Assembly (NCBI RefSeq): GCF_003473485.1
Contig: NC_053047.1
Location: 4,541,001 to 4,605,000, forward strand
DNA length: 64,000 bases
Source of the DNA: Medicago truncatula
Lineage: Eukaryota > Streptophyta > Magnoliopsida > Fabales > Fabaceae
Direction: 5' to 3'
The translations under genes and the position numbers were made by a program. How positions within the stretch are numbered: position 1 is the stretch's first letter; each line of letters starts with the position of its first letter. Below are positions 12,450 through 23,566 of this stretch, one piece after another. The notes under the pieces were generated by a model. It was not told the DNA's origin and did not search any database. It was given only the letters and a program-made list of their open reading frames with translations.

Positions 12450-12560
12450 GTTCATAATGATGGAACTCATCATCAGCAAGAGTTCCTAAATTTAAGTTGT
12501 GATTCTGGCAAATCTTAAATGGTTTAAGTATATGCAATTGATTAATTATATGTCAAGCAT
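12450..12560 (+). repeat. Echo of a UGT 3' flank
   Basis: The sequence from 'gatggaactcatcatcagcaag' onward parallels 15330-15450, the 3' flank of the intact gene at 13705-15287. It also parallels the relic at 8530-8690. No coding bases remain here. It suggests a deleted UGT copy. Confidence 0.55.
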
Positions 12561-13704
12561 AAAAAATTTCATAGAGTTAAATTTTGCAACTTCAATCTAT
12601 ACTCATTTTTTTTAATTGTTTTACTACTCATTCTGTACTTTAATAAGTGATCATTTTGTAAAAAATTATTGTTTTAAAATAACTTATCCATTTTACTTTT
12701 TAATGCAATATTAATTACTTTTTTTCAATTCAATTTATTTCCAATTTATTATATTTATGCTAATGGAAAATGCACCAATACTTAACAAAAGCACTTAAAA
12801 TCATTTTCTCTATCCTTCATTTATACATTTAATAAATGTGAAATGAGCAAATGACTAAGTGAATTTTTTTTTTGGTTACAAATGACTAAGTGAATTTAGG
12901 ACCGAGGGAGTATTATTTTTGGGGAAAAAAACCAGAATCATTTCTGTTAAATGTGATGAATCTGTTATACCTTTTCTAATAATTGAGTTGAATGATATAA
13001 AATTATATTTTGAATATGTAGAGTAGAGTGCAGCTGCAGCATATATATATTTTGGATGGATAAGTCTTGATGATATCAGATAGTGTTTCGTTGTGCGGCT
13101 TGCATGAGCTCAAGAATAAAACTTATGGTGGAGGTCCACAATCATATATTTATTGATTTAGTGACCTTGCACTAATATTTGTCCAATTAAATTAAATAGT
13201 CTTTATAATCGTGGAAAGGTTATCGAAAGCTGCCATGCATGCAAAATTTTAGTTTAAGAAGGGATCTGGATCTTCTGCTGTAACTGCTTTATGCAGTATA
13301 GATCTCGACCATAAAAAAGTGATTCATTGGTTCAGTTTTATTTGATAAATTTTCACACAGTTTAATTTTAACCATTCGTTTTTAATCGGACAAATCAATT
13401 CTCACCCCCACAAACTAAAATGTACACTATGTTGTTTGCTATTATCTTTTTTAATTAAAAAAAAATTATTCTAGTTTTCTCATAGAGTATATCAAAAAGT
13501 GGTGGCTTCACTAGTATGCATCAATTATTGTGTTAAGTTGGAATTTTTTCATTTTAAAAGAAAAATATCTCAGACTTTGTAAGCTTCCTTGTCTTTTCCT
13601 CTATTATCTTTTTCCACAAATCCAAGAAACATTGGCAATATTGCTATTAAAGGTTAAAACCATTGGCTTATCCCTGTACACAACATTCAAACACAAACTC
13701 AGAA
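12561..13704. other. Upstream region of UGT gene
   Basis: AT-rich with no other gene. The last 30 bases form a short leader shared with the pseudogene at 1-1163 (ACATTCAAACACAAACTC before the ATG). No promoter element can be named with confidence. Confidence 0.45.
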
Positions 13705-15287
13705 ATGAGTGATTCAAAACCACATGCAGTGTTAATTCCATATCCAGTTCAAGGCCATATCAATCCATTAATCAAACTAGCAAAACTTCTTCACCTTAGA
13801 GGCTTTCACATAACATTCGTCAACACCGAATACAATCACAAACGCTTGCTCAAATCAAGAGGTCCAAATGCCTTTGTTGGTTTCACTGATTTTACCTTTG
13901 AGGCTATACCAGATGGTCTACCTTCAAACGAAGGCGATGGTGATGGTGATGTTAGTCAAGACATATATGCTCTTTGTGAATCAATCAGAAAGAACTTCCT
14001 ACAACCTTTTCGCGAACTTATTTCTAGACTTAATGACTCTGCCACTTCTGGTCTTGTCCCTCCGGTTACGTGCATAATTGCTGATAATAGCATGTCTTTT
14101 ACCATACAAGCTGGTGAAGAACTTTCAATCCCTGTTGTTTTCTTTAGTCCAGCCAATGCATGTACATTTTGGACTGGTTTTCACTTACTTACATTGTTTG
14201 ATAAAGGTGTCATACCACTAAAAGGTAACGATCATTTAATCTTCTTTCTTTCTTCATAGGTGTAGTGTAGTTAAAGTGTTCATATGACATGTATTAGGAA
14301 TCTGGAGATTTTATTTCAAGCTAACAACTTTTGTAAATTTGACATGCAGATGAGAGTTATCTGACAAACGGATATTTGGATACTAAAGTGGACTGTATTC
14401 AAGGATTGCAGAACTTTCGACTGAAGGATCTTCCCGGCTATATAAGGATTACAGATCCAAATGATTGCATAGTACAATTTACAATTGAAGCAGCAGGAAG
14501 GGCTCACAGAGCCTCTGCTTTTATTTTTAATACTTCTAATGAACTTGAAAAGGATGTAATGAATGTTCTCTCCTCGACGTTCCCTAATATTTGTGCTATT
14601 GGTCCTTTATCTTCACTTTTAAGTCAAAGTCCACAAAATCACTTGGCAAGTTTAAGTACCAATCTTTGGAAAGAAGATACCAAGTGTCTTGATTGGCTTG
14701 AATCCAAGGAACCGAAGTCCGTTGTTTATGTGAATTTTGGGAGCATGACCGTTATGACTGCAGAAAAACTATTAGAGTTTGCTTGGGGTTTGGCGAATAG
14801 CAAGCAACCCTTTTTGTGGATCATTAGGCCTGATCTTGTCATTGGCGGCTCAGTTGTTTTGTCATCAGAGTTTGTGAATGAAATTTCAGATAGAGGCCTA
14901 ATCGCGAGCTGGTGTCCTCAAGAGCAAGTATTAAACCACCCTTCAATTGGCGGATTCTTGACTCATTGTGGATGGAACTCAACCACTGAAAGCATATGTG
15001 CTGGAGTGCCAATGTTGTGTTGGCCATTTTTCGCGGATCAGCCAGCAAACTGCAGATATATATGCAATGAATGGGAAATTGGGATGGAAATTGACACCAA
15101 TGTGAAGAGAGATGAGGTAGAGAAGCTGGTCAATGAATTGATGGTGGGAGAGAAAGGAAAGAAAATGAGGCAAAAGGCAATTGAGTTGAAGAAGAAGGCA
15201 GAGGAGGACACGAGACCAGGAGGTTGTTCATATATGAACTTGGACAAAGTGATCAATGAGGTGCTGCTGAAACAAAATCAAACTTAA
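13705..15287 (+). CDS. UGT85-family UDP-glycosyltransferase, intact
   Basis: Exon 1 is 13705-14224 and exon 2 is 14350-15287. The 125-bp phase-1 intron has GT/AG ends and is the shortest in the cluster. The product is 485 aa. The start is the MSDSK methionine; an upstream in-frame ATG at 13663 would add 14 residues not seen in paralogues. Catalytic His18 sits in GHIN. Asp127 sits in an unusual IADNSM context where the other copies have VSD. The PSPG box lies at about 361-404 and ends in ADQ. It is the only plus-strand UGT in the left half of the cluster and probably the functional relative of the pseudogene at 1-1163. The product is expected to be a cytosolic glucosyltransferase with unknown acceptor. 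Confidence 0.94.
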
Positions 15288-16109
15288 AAAAAAAAAAATT
15301 ATGCAAAGAGTTTCTTATTGAATTTAAGTGATGATGTAAATGAACTGATCTTCAGCAAGAGATGGTAAACTTAAAATAACGATTCTTGCTTATCTTGAAT
15401 GGTTTGAATATATGCACATTGGATAATTATATAGCAGGTATATTAACCCTACATCTTTAAATTTGTTAAGTTGGGGGAAGTAAGAGTCCTTTCACAGTAT
15501 CTTGAATTCCATTATCATTTGAATGATTCATTTTGTCAAAAAATAATTTTTCCTATGTATTCCAGTTCAAATCAACATTCTCCAATAGCACATAATACTT
15601 ATAGTTTTGTTAAGGACAAGTAATTTGTTGAGATTAATAGGCATGCTTTGACGGTGTAAAACTTTTATATACCAATCAAATCACGCTAAATGTTATTTTT
15701 AGAGATATTTGAAGAACTAACCGACAAAATTGACATAATTATGCGACTTTTTTTTAAGAAATAATGATGTGATTGGTGTAAACATGTTTCTCATTGAGTC
15801 CACTAACGAATACCTCCTTCTCATTTTTTTAAAAATTCTCAGGTAATCTTTCGATTATTCTCCGTTTCTCTTCCTTTGTTGTTGTTGTTGTGGTTTAGGG
15901 TTTATGGAACGACTTTTAGTTTTGATTTAGGTTTCTGTCGTTACTGTTAGTAGAAAGTGCAGGTTAGCATGTACGTGAACCCAGTTCGTGAATTTCTGGC
16001 ATGATGTTGTGTGGTAGATTTGGAACTCCCGCAATGATTTGATCTTTGCTCGAGAAACAACCAAACTCTTTTCAAATATTTATACTATATTTGTCATTCA
16101 AACAAAAAA
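15288..16109. other. 3' flank and spacer
   Basis: 15288-15450 is the 3' UTR-like stretch echoed at 8461-8690 and 12450-12560. A 'gttgttgttgttgtgg' run occurs near 15880. Nothing else is recognised. Confidence 0.5.
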
Positions 16110-16539
16110 AAAATCACGAATTCTTAGTTTAGGTAAGGATGGTTAGAGTATTTGGGATGTAGTTTGTGTCGATTTTGTAACCAAAACACATTAGATACAA
16201 AGTGGTTACAAGAAATTAGATCTAAGAGCTCACATGAACAATCACTAATATCCCCGCATAGAGAACCTTGGAGAAAACAAGAGAGAATTTTTTTTTTTAT
16301 CCTTAATCTAACGAATCTCACTAATCAAGGTGTTCAGAAAGTGTTTCCCAATTCAAGAATCTCACCCAAAAACACTTGCCCTTAGCAGTTAAGTTCTTTC
16401 CTTTTGTTTGACAAGATTACACAAAAAAATAAAGAATGCTTAAATAAGGTCAAAAACCCAATCCAAAATCGCCTCACAATTTTGCACATCGTGGTGCAAT
16501 CCAACCAAGTAGAAAGAGCCATTGCACCAAACTTCACGA
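16110..16539. mobile_element. LTR relic of the solo-LTR family
   Basis: The order of short motifs (a GTTACAAGAAATTA-like string, 'tgtttcccaa', 'tctcac', 'gcacatcgtggtgca') resembles that of the older solo LTR at 31089-31646 plus 43609-44110. Similarity is patchy and no ends are seen. Confidence 0.4.
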
Positions 16540-17010
16540 TCATCGGGGCACAATTTTGACACTAAAAAAACTTGGAAATTTTGAGTCATACCAAGAAATC
16601 TCAAACTATATCTAAAAAATACATGCATGGCATTCCAACCATTCAGTGGAAGATATCATCAAACAGTATATGATTGTGGATATTCACCCTCATAATTTTC
16701 AATTTTTACTTGAATTGCAAGTATAATATATATTTCTCATATCAAAGATTCTGGTTTTACAGAGGAAAACATTTTCAAATTGATTAAGCAACAAAGACCA
16801 CTCATTATTTTGTCATATATAGTCTATTGGTTATTATTTACCCATGTCTGAATCCGGCAAATTTTGGATATCGCCAAAATATCAGCCCCTCCAAGAATTT
16901 GGACACATAATAAAGAACAGAATTTTTTTGTCTTTCAACAAGGACTATAGATTCTCTCCAAAGTCACAATTACATAAAAGCCAAATTTTCCAATCAAGAG
17001 TGTGGATGTA
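16540..17010. repeat. Segmental duplication block, right copy
   Basis: This is the counterpart of 1890-2350, in the same orientation relative to the minus-strand UGT gene that follows (18447-20307). The differences are point changes and short indels. Confidence 0.75.
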
Positions 17011-17104
17011 TTTTAATACTTTATTATGGGCCATAATTTTTGGGTATATGAGGTATCAGCTCGGGACAAAAGGTATTTCATAAAATGGTTATTATTGTCA
17101 CTTT

Positions 17105-17350
17105 AGAATGAAGACTCAATTCGGTCCTTCACAAAAAATTTGTGGGCCAATTTAGTCTCTAACAAAAAATAAACCCAAAATAGTCCTTCTATTTTAATAT
17201 TGACGAGAAATTAGAACGTAACTCTTTGTATTAGAGTAACTAATTTGTCCGTTGTATGAAAATCCCAAGGAATAATTTGGATTTATTTTTTGTGAGGGAT
17301 TAAATTGGTCAGCGAGAAATTGTGAGGGACTGAATTGGAGCTTCACTCTT
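17105..17350. mobile_element. Foldback (MITE-like) element, about 245 bp
   Basis: The left arm has 'caattcggtccttcacaaaa' and the right arm has its approximate reverse complement ending in 'gagggactgaattgg'. The outermost bases 'gaatgaagactc' and 'gagcttcactctt' are loosely inverted. It is absent at the equivalent place in the left duplication copy, which carries a different element at 2420-2760. Confidence 0.55.
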
Positions 17351-17905
17351 AATAGTAATTCCTTATTTTCCTTAACAAGAAAATTCATTTTCAATATCCA
17401 ATGTGCTTTGAGAAATGTTTAAGAACCGGGGATCTCTGGTGCAGAAAGTTTCACTGGTTCGATCTCTGATCCCAGCTTTTAAACATTGCTTGGTATGTTA
17501 CAGAGCTTTTTTCCTTCTTGGAATTCATTCAATGAATAAAAGAATTACAAATGTTATGCTATCCTCTATTTTCTCTCTAAATTCAATAGATTAAATCATT
17601 TAAAAGAAAGACAAGGAAGGATCTTCACTATATATGAGTTAAACATATATATGATATTCTTACCTTTATAAATCTGTTATCAATTAGAAAAATTTAATTT
17701 TAATTTAATTTAATACTAATACACAGAGAAAAAAGATTTTAATATAGTACAAACTAATTAAATGAATTAGTTTATGTTAGCTTTGTATCACATAAATCTG
17801 GTATCAAGTAATTGTGGAAGGAGCCTTGTTCCAAACTTCAATTATATGAAGTTTCATCCTAATCAGGCTGTAGAAAAAATATTTGAAGCTTCACATAATG
17901 TTAAT

Positions 17906-18356
17906 TGATGACACACTGCCATAACAATATTTTTGTTAAAGCACGCACATTGCGCAGTTGAAGAAAACACAGGACAGGCCCGCCTCATGTGCATCCCACA
18001 GAAGCACCGGCGCATCGCGCAGGGTGTTCAAGTTTGGGACTGTGCATCGCACACAACACTCCCTGAATTGGGTGATTTTGCTTTCTCTATTTACAAAGCT
18101 GAGAAGCTTTATTTTCAGGAAGTCAAGGTTGAAGATTGAACTAAGAAACAAGATTGAAGCAACTTTGTTATCAATTTATTCATGAGTGATTTCTTTAAAT
18201 TAGGATGGTAGATAAACTTTTGTGATCAGCTTGAACCATGTAATCGTTGATTACTCTTTTATGCAATTGCAATCTAAGATAAACTCTGAATATGAACTTA
18301 GAAATTTATTACTTTGATTGACGATTTGGTACACTTACCAATAATCCACCAATAAA
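17906..18356. other. 450-bp insertion unique to right duplication copy
   Basis: The flanks 17880-17905 and 18357-18446 are contiguous in the left copy (about 3055-3070), so this stretch was inserted on the right or lost on the left. It contains a GC-richer core (17940-18060, several 'gcgca' words) unlike its surroundings. Terminal repeats and a target duplication were not found. Confidence 0.55.
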
Positions 18357-18446
18357 CCCAAATTAAATATTGAAACAATACATAGTTAAAAATACAGTAC
18401 ATCAAAGCATAGTAATGGCCTAAAAATTTCGATACGACCTCCTGGC

Positions 18447-19746
18447 TTAATTTTGTTTAAGCAACACATCCTTAATAACTTTGTTCAAGTTCATGTATGA
18501 ACAACCACCTGGTCTAGTGTTCTCCTCTGCCTTCTTCTTCAACTCCATGGCCTTTTGCTTCATTTTCTTTCCTTTATCTCCGGCTATCACTTCATTGATC
18601 AGCTTTGCCAACTCCTCTCTCTTCACATTCGTATCGATTTCCATACCAATCTCCCATTCATTACAAATAAATCTACAGTCTGTTGGCTGGTCGGCAAAAA
18701 ATGGCCAACACAACATTGGCACTCCAGCGCATATACTTTCAGTGGTTGAATTCCATCCGCAATGAGTCAAGAATCCTCCGATTGAAGGGTGGTTCAACAC
18801 TTTGTCTTGTGGACACCAACTTGCTATTAGGCCTCTATCTGCAATTTCATTTGTAAACTCAGATGAGAAAATCACTGAGCCACCAATGACAAGATCAGGC
18901 CTTATGATCCACAAAAATGATTTCTTGCAATTGGCCAAACCCCAAGCAAATTCCAGTAATTGCTCGGGTGTCATAACTGTAATGCTGCCGAAATTCACAT
19001 AAACAACTGATCCCGGCTCCTTGGATTCAAGCCAATCAAGACACTCTGTATCTTCTTTCCAAAGGTTGGAATCTAAAGAGTCCAATTGATGAATTTGTGG
19101 AGTTTGTTTTAATAATGAAGGTAAAGGGCCAATCGGATAAATAGAAGGAATTGTGGAGGAGAGAGCATTTATTACATCACTCTCAAGTTCATTGAAAGTA
19201 TTCAAAAGAATAGTAGTGTCTTTGTTAACTCGATCTGCAACTTCTATAAAGAATTCTAACATAATATCATTTGGATTTGTTGTCCTGATAAAGTCAACGA
19301 TGTCCTTCAACCGAAAGTTTTTCAAACCGGGAATCCAATCTACTTTAGTTTCCAAACATCCATTTGTTAGATAACTCTCATCTGCATATCATAAGGACGA
19401 AAGTTAATAGCTTGAAGGTTCATACACACAGATATATAAGGTGTTACACATTTAATAAAAGTTATTTGTTGAAGAATAAATTTTATTTTTGAACTTTTTA
19501 AATTTTATTTTTTTTGAAGGAAACTTTTTAAATAATTTGACAGTTGGATTGTTATTAACTGGATTAACTAATCTGTGAGTTATAAACTCCGGTAAGAGTT
19601 TGACCTTGTAAATTCAGGTAGTTGAAATACTTTTGTAAACAATTGTAAAATTATGATCGGTAATAATTTTCCCCTTTACTAAATTTTAAAAAATAAAATG
19701 GAATAACATTATGTCAAGACTATAACTCTTGGAGTAATTTAATTTG

Positions 19747-19780
<34 letters not shown>

Positions 19781-20307
19781 ATAAACTTAGTACCTTTGAA
19801 TGGTATGATACCTCTTTCTACAAAGGAACGAAAGTGCATAACATTCAATAAAGAACATGCACTTGATGAAAAATAGAGAACATTTGGGAGTTCAAATTCT
19901 TCAGCAGCTTGTATAGTAAAGCTCATACAACAATCAGAAACTAAGCAAGTAACTGGTGGAACATTGGTAGAGTGGTTAAGTCTTGTAAGAAGTTCACAAT
20001 AGGGTTTAAGGAAGTTCTTTCTTACTGATTGACAAAGAGTTGGTACATCTTGACTAACATCACCATCACCTTCCATTGGTGTTAAACCATCTGGAATGCT
20101 CTCAAAGTTAAAGTCCGTGAAACCATCAAAAGCCTTTGGACCTCTTGATTTGAGCAAGCGTTTGTGATTGTATTCGGTGTTAACAAAGGTTATGTGAAAG
20201 CCTCTAAGGTGAAGAAGCTTTGCTAGTTTGAACAATGGATTGATATGGCCTTGAACTGGATATGGAATCATCACAACATGTGGTTTTCTGTTTGCAAAGT
20301 TTCCCAT
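18447..20307 (-). CDS. UGT85H2: UGT85H2-like (iso)flavonoid glucosyltransferase
   Basis: Exon 1 is 19794-20307 and exon 2 is 18447-19381. The phase-1 intron 19382-19793 has GT/AG ends and holds a (TA)n run. The product is 482 aa. His21 (GHIN) and Asp125 (VSD) are in place, and the PSPG box lies at about 360-403 ending in ADQ. From memory, the Medicago truncatula enzyme UGT85H2, known from a crystal structure, begins MGNFANRKPHVVMIPYP, has 482 residues, and uses a His21/Asp125 pair. That enzyme was reported to glucosylate kaempferol, biochanin A and isoliquiritigenin from UDP-glucose. I could not check the match here. The tandem paralogue at 3217-5119 is its closest neighbour. The enzyme is cytosolic. 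No regulatory site is evident beyond the shared leader. Confidence 0.85.
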
Positions 20308-21195
20308 TTTTGATAATTCTATCTTTTGATGTTATGTTTGCAAGTTATGAGGTTGAGAAACAAGTGATAAGCATGTGCTTTAATAGAAGAAAAAAAAGGA
20401 CAACGCTATAAAATTGGAAAATACAAAAGAAATCCAAACAAATAAAATCTGGGAGGTTGAGATTCTATTAAAAGGAAATAAGTACCATGCAACTCTATTA
20501 TTATTAATTTTGCAATGAAAATGAAATGAAGTCGTGACATACAAATAAGGACAATGAATACGACACTTACACGGACACGTCCATACCAATAATTATAATT
20601 ACCTGTATCTGTGTCTGACATCAACATATATCTAACACTGAACACATTTTTTATCAGAAGTGTCGGTGTTACAACATTACGATGTATTTCCCTAGATAAA
20701 TGCTAGTGAGTTGGTAGTACATTTAGGTTTTAGAGTTAAATTTTTTAACCTTTACTTTACTCATCAAGCGACCTACCGGTTAAGAGTTATTTATAATGGT
20801 GTTGAATACGTTGGTTAGTCTTTGGTTTATTTCACTTACCAACTGAATATGGCATTGACTTTCAGTTGTCAGAAAAAGTTAGTGTCCATATTTTACATTA
20901 CCCAACAAAAAAAAATATCAAACAAAAGCATTCAGTTGTCTGGTACGGTATAGTTAATATGTCATCAAATTATTAATGCCACATAAATGGACATCTGTAT
21001 TTTATAGTGGAAGTGGACCACCATCATATGCCCTAGCTCCAGTACGATCACATGCAACCTTCAGAAGAGAGATGGGTATACATTTTTGGAGGTTGATAAT
21101 ATAAGTTAGTAAAATTAGAAGGTAGTTTAAAACTTCAAATTGTTACATGAATTTGTAAGAGTGTGTGAACTTGATCAGATTTAGTCCCTTCAAAG
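20308..21195. repeat. Upstream flank of UGT gene, duplicated
   Basis: Counterpart of 5120-5990, including the leader and the 'ctcatcaagcgacctaccggttaa' stretch. Similarity stops at about 21195, where the left copy runs into the LINE relic. Confidence 0.65.
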
Positions 21196-21344
21196 GGCGG
21201 GCCCACATCAGGGTAAGGGTGTTCAACTAAACCCCTCAATTTTTAAATTTACACTTATGACATGTTTGGAGACTAACAAAACCAAGGTGAAAAGGTACCG
21301 TTGGCTTAAAGCTACAGTAGCTAGCTTCTCATACCTCGGTGACC

Positions 21345-22065
21345 AGGGCCGGTCCTAGACATAGGTCTGGGGTGTGATGGCCTAGGTTCCGTGCCTATAG
21401 AGGCCTAAATTTTTATTTTTTTTTATAGTTGATTTGTGTATGATAAGACTTGTTTTTGACAACTCAAAAAAATTTCCTTTTCGCAACTCCAACATGGCGC
21501 TTTCTTTTTCACACCTCCAATATTTTATTAGGAATTGAGAAATAAAATCTAAAATGTGGAAGAAAATAAAATTGGGAAAATCAAATTAATTAAGAGTGTT
21601 AAAATCATAAGATTTTGGTGTCCCAAATAAAATTGAGTTTGTCGGAAATATATAAATGTTGTGATAATGATGCAAAGATGAAGAATGGAGTGGAGAGTTT
21701 GATTAAGGCACTACAAAGTGGAGTATTTGTTTCATATGGTTTTATGGTAAGATATTTTGCTTGCTATTAATATGGTTAGCAAAAAGTTGCAATCTAAGCC
21801 TATGTGTATTGATGCTATCATTTTGTTTGATATGGTTTTTTTTGTATGATATTTTGCTTGCTATTAATATAGTTAGCAAAAAGTTGCAATCTAAGTCTAT
21901 GTGCATTTAGGCTGCCATAAAACAATTAGAATTTATGTTATCATATTTTAAAAGCTATTGAAAGGTTGGTTTTACAAAAAAATATGGATCTTGAAAAGCT
22001 ATTTAATCACGCTTCATTGCAGTTGAATTTTCACAACTTCATGCATTCAAAACATTGGTAGTCGT
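21345..22065 (+). mobile_element. hAT-type transposon relic (TTF zinc-finger family)
   Basis: The left end is close to CAGGGCCGGTCC, a hAT-like terminus. Inside, frames give words such as 'DILLAINMVSKKLQSKPMCID' (interrupted) and 'AIKQLEFMLSYFKSY', which fit plant hAT proteins with a TTF-type zinc finger. A 55-60-bp stretch ('ttttgcttgctattaatat' plus following) occurs twice, near 21758 and 21852, so part of the frame was duplicated. There are many stops. It is dead. Confidence 0.55.
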
Positions 22066-23030
22066 TAAAATAAGATCAGACGATTCAAATTGAAGTATAA
22101 AATTTTAAATTATAAAATATAAATAACTTTAATTTTCTTTGAATTTTTTGATCAAGTTCAGACGTTCATCGATGTCTTGAACGTGTTATTATTTTGGAAA
22201 ATCCAATTTCGTAGTTTAGGCTCTGATACAAAGCTAATGATGATTGGTATTACATAGCAGCACGTAGTCATATGATAGATAGTGTTATAAGGGATAAGAT
22301 CAAATGATACTATGATGTTAAAATTTGTTTGACATCAAATCTCATCCATTCATTATATTTAATCCAAAGGTTAAAAGTCATCCCCAAAATAATTCTCCTA
22401 TGCCAATTTCTTCCTCTATCATCTAATTAAAAAAAATAAAAACATTTATGATCATAAGACATATTTTTCCTCTCATTTTTTATTCCTTATTTTTTATTAT
22501 TTCTACTATTTATAATAGTAATAAGACGTTTTTCCTTTTTACATAACACATCTTTTATTTATTAAAGTTAACCCGAATACTAATTGTTACCCTAGATTTA
22601 ACCTAACCTTTTTACTATATTACCCCTATATTTAAATAACCCTATTTAATTTAATCAAAATAAAAGCAACAGATCACTCCTAAATCGCTCCTATTATTTT
22701 GAAGAAAACAAATCGCTTTCAGATAATCTTTATTTCAACACTTTAACTCTTATTCCTTAAAGTTAACCCGAACGCAAATTTTTGTCATAGATTTAACCTA
22801 GCTTCTTTGCTTAATTTTACTATATTACCCTATTTAATTAACCCTATTTAATTTAATCAAAATATTAATTGTTATGGAAATCAAAATAAACAAATCGCTT
22901 CTAATTTTTCTCCTTAATTTTACTAAACAAATACTCTTATTCTTATGGGATTAGTCCTCATCTCTCCTATTTGATATGCAATAGTTGCAAACTGCCTACT
23001 CATCAAATCGGTATCAATTCATACCAGAGA
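22066..23030. repeat. AT-rich spacer with imperfect direct repeat
   Basis: The stretch 'ttaaagttaacccgaa' through 'ccctatttaatttaatcaaaat' occurs near 22564-22660 and again near 22757-22863. No coding signal. Confidence 0.5.
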
Positions 23031-23034
23031 TATG

Positions 23035-23195
23035 AGATGGGAGAAGCCTGGCCACATTACCAGAGCTATTCACATTTTGAGATGGGAAAAGTCTGGCCAT
23101 GGTTGGCTTAAATGTACTGTGGTTGCCGGCTATCATGCGATGGAAGGAGCTATAAGATTGAGCTTCTGTGTAAGGGATAGTAATGGTAAGTAATG
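23035..23195 (+). mobile_element. LINE-type RNase H fragment
   Basis: Translation gives WEKSGHGWLKCTVVAGYHA and CVRDSNG, the start of an RVT_3/RNase H domain (W..P..GW.K.NVD..., then RDS.G). The WEKPGH start appears twice, so a short stretch is duplicated. Only about 50 residues remain. Confidence 0.5.
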
Positions 23196-23566
23196 TGTAT
23201 GTTTCTGCCACTATTAAGATATGCCGGCTACTATAAATCATAGCTTTTAATCCAACAAATCAAGAATCAATATGTGATTTATCTTTGCATACCTACATTC
23301 AAAATAGATGAGACAAGCTAAAGATATACAGCAACACAGATAGATGAAATGTGTAGATCATAACTGTTATCAGTATATATGTAAATGAATTTCATACAAT
23401 TATATGTATCATTATTTCTATTGAACTAAAATGACATAATAAGTTACATTTATATGGCTTAGATTTTAAATATAACTAGCACCTCACACTATGCATCATT
23501 ATTTTTTTGACAATAAAATAAATTCAAGAGAAGATGACACAACCACATTTCCTGGCCACTTTAATT
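23196..23566. other. 3' flank with unoccupied MITE site
   Basis: The sequence 'caataaaataaattcaagag' at 23511-23530 corresponds to the flanks of the MITE at 44273-44517 but lacks the insert. The site therefore appears in its pre-insertion state. Confidence 0.7.

Noticed and set aside
13663..13704. Upstream ATG adding 14 residues to the UGT gene
   Set aside because: No other family member carries these residues; the sequence matches the untranslated leader of the pseudogene at 1-1163.
17410..17490. Possible SINE (ACTGGTTCGATCTC)
   Set aside because: Only a B-box-like word; no A box, tail or target duplication could be defined.
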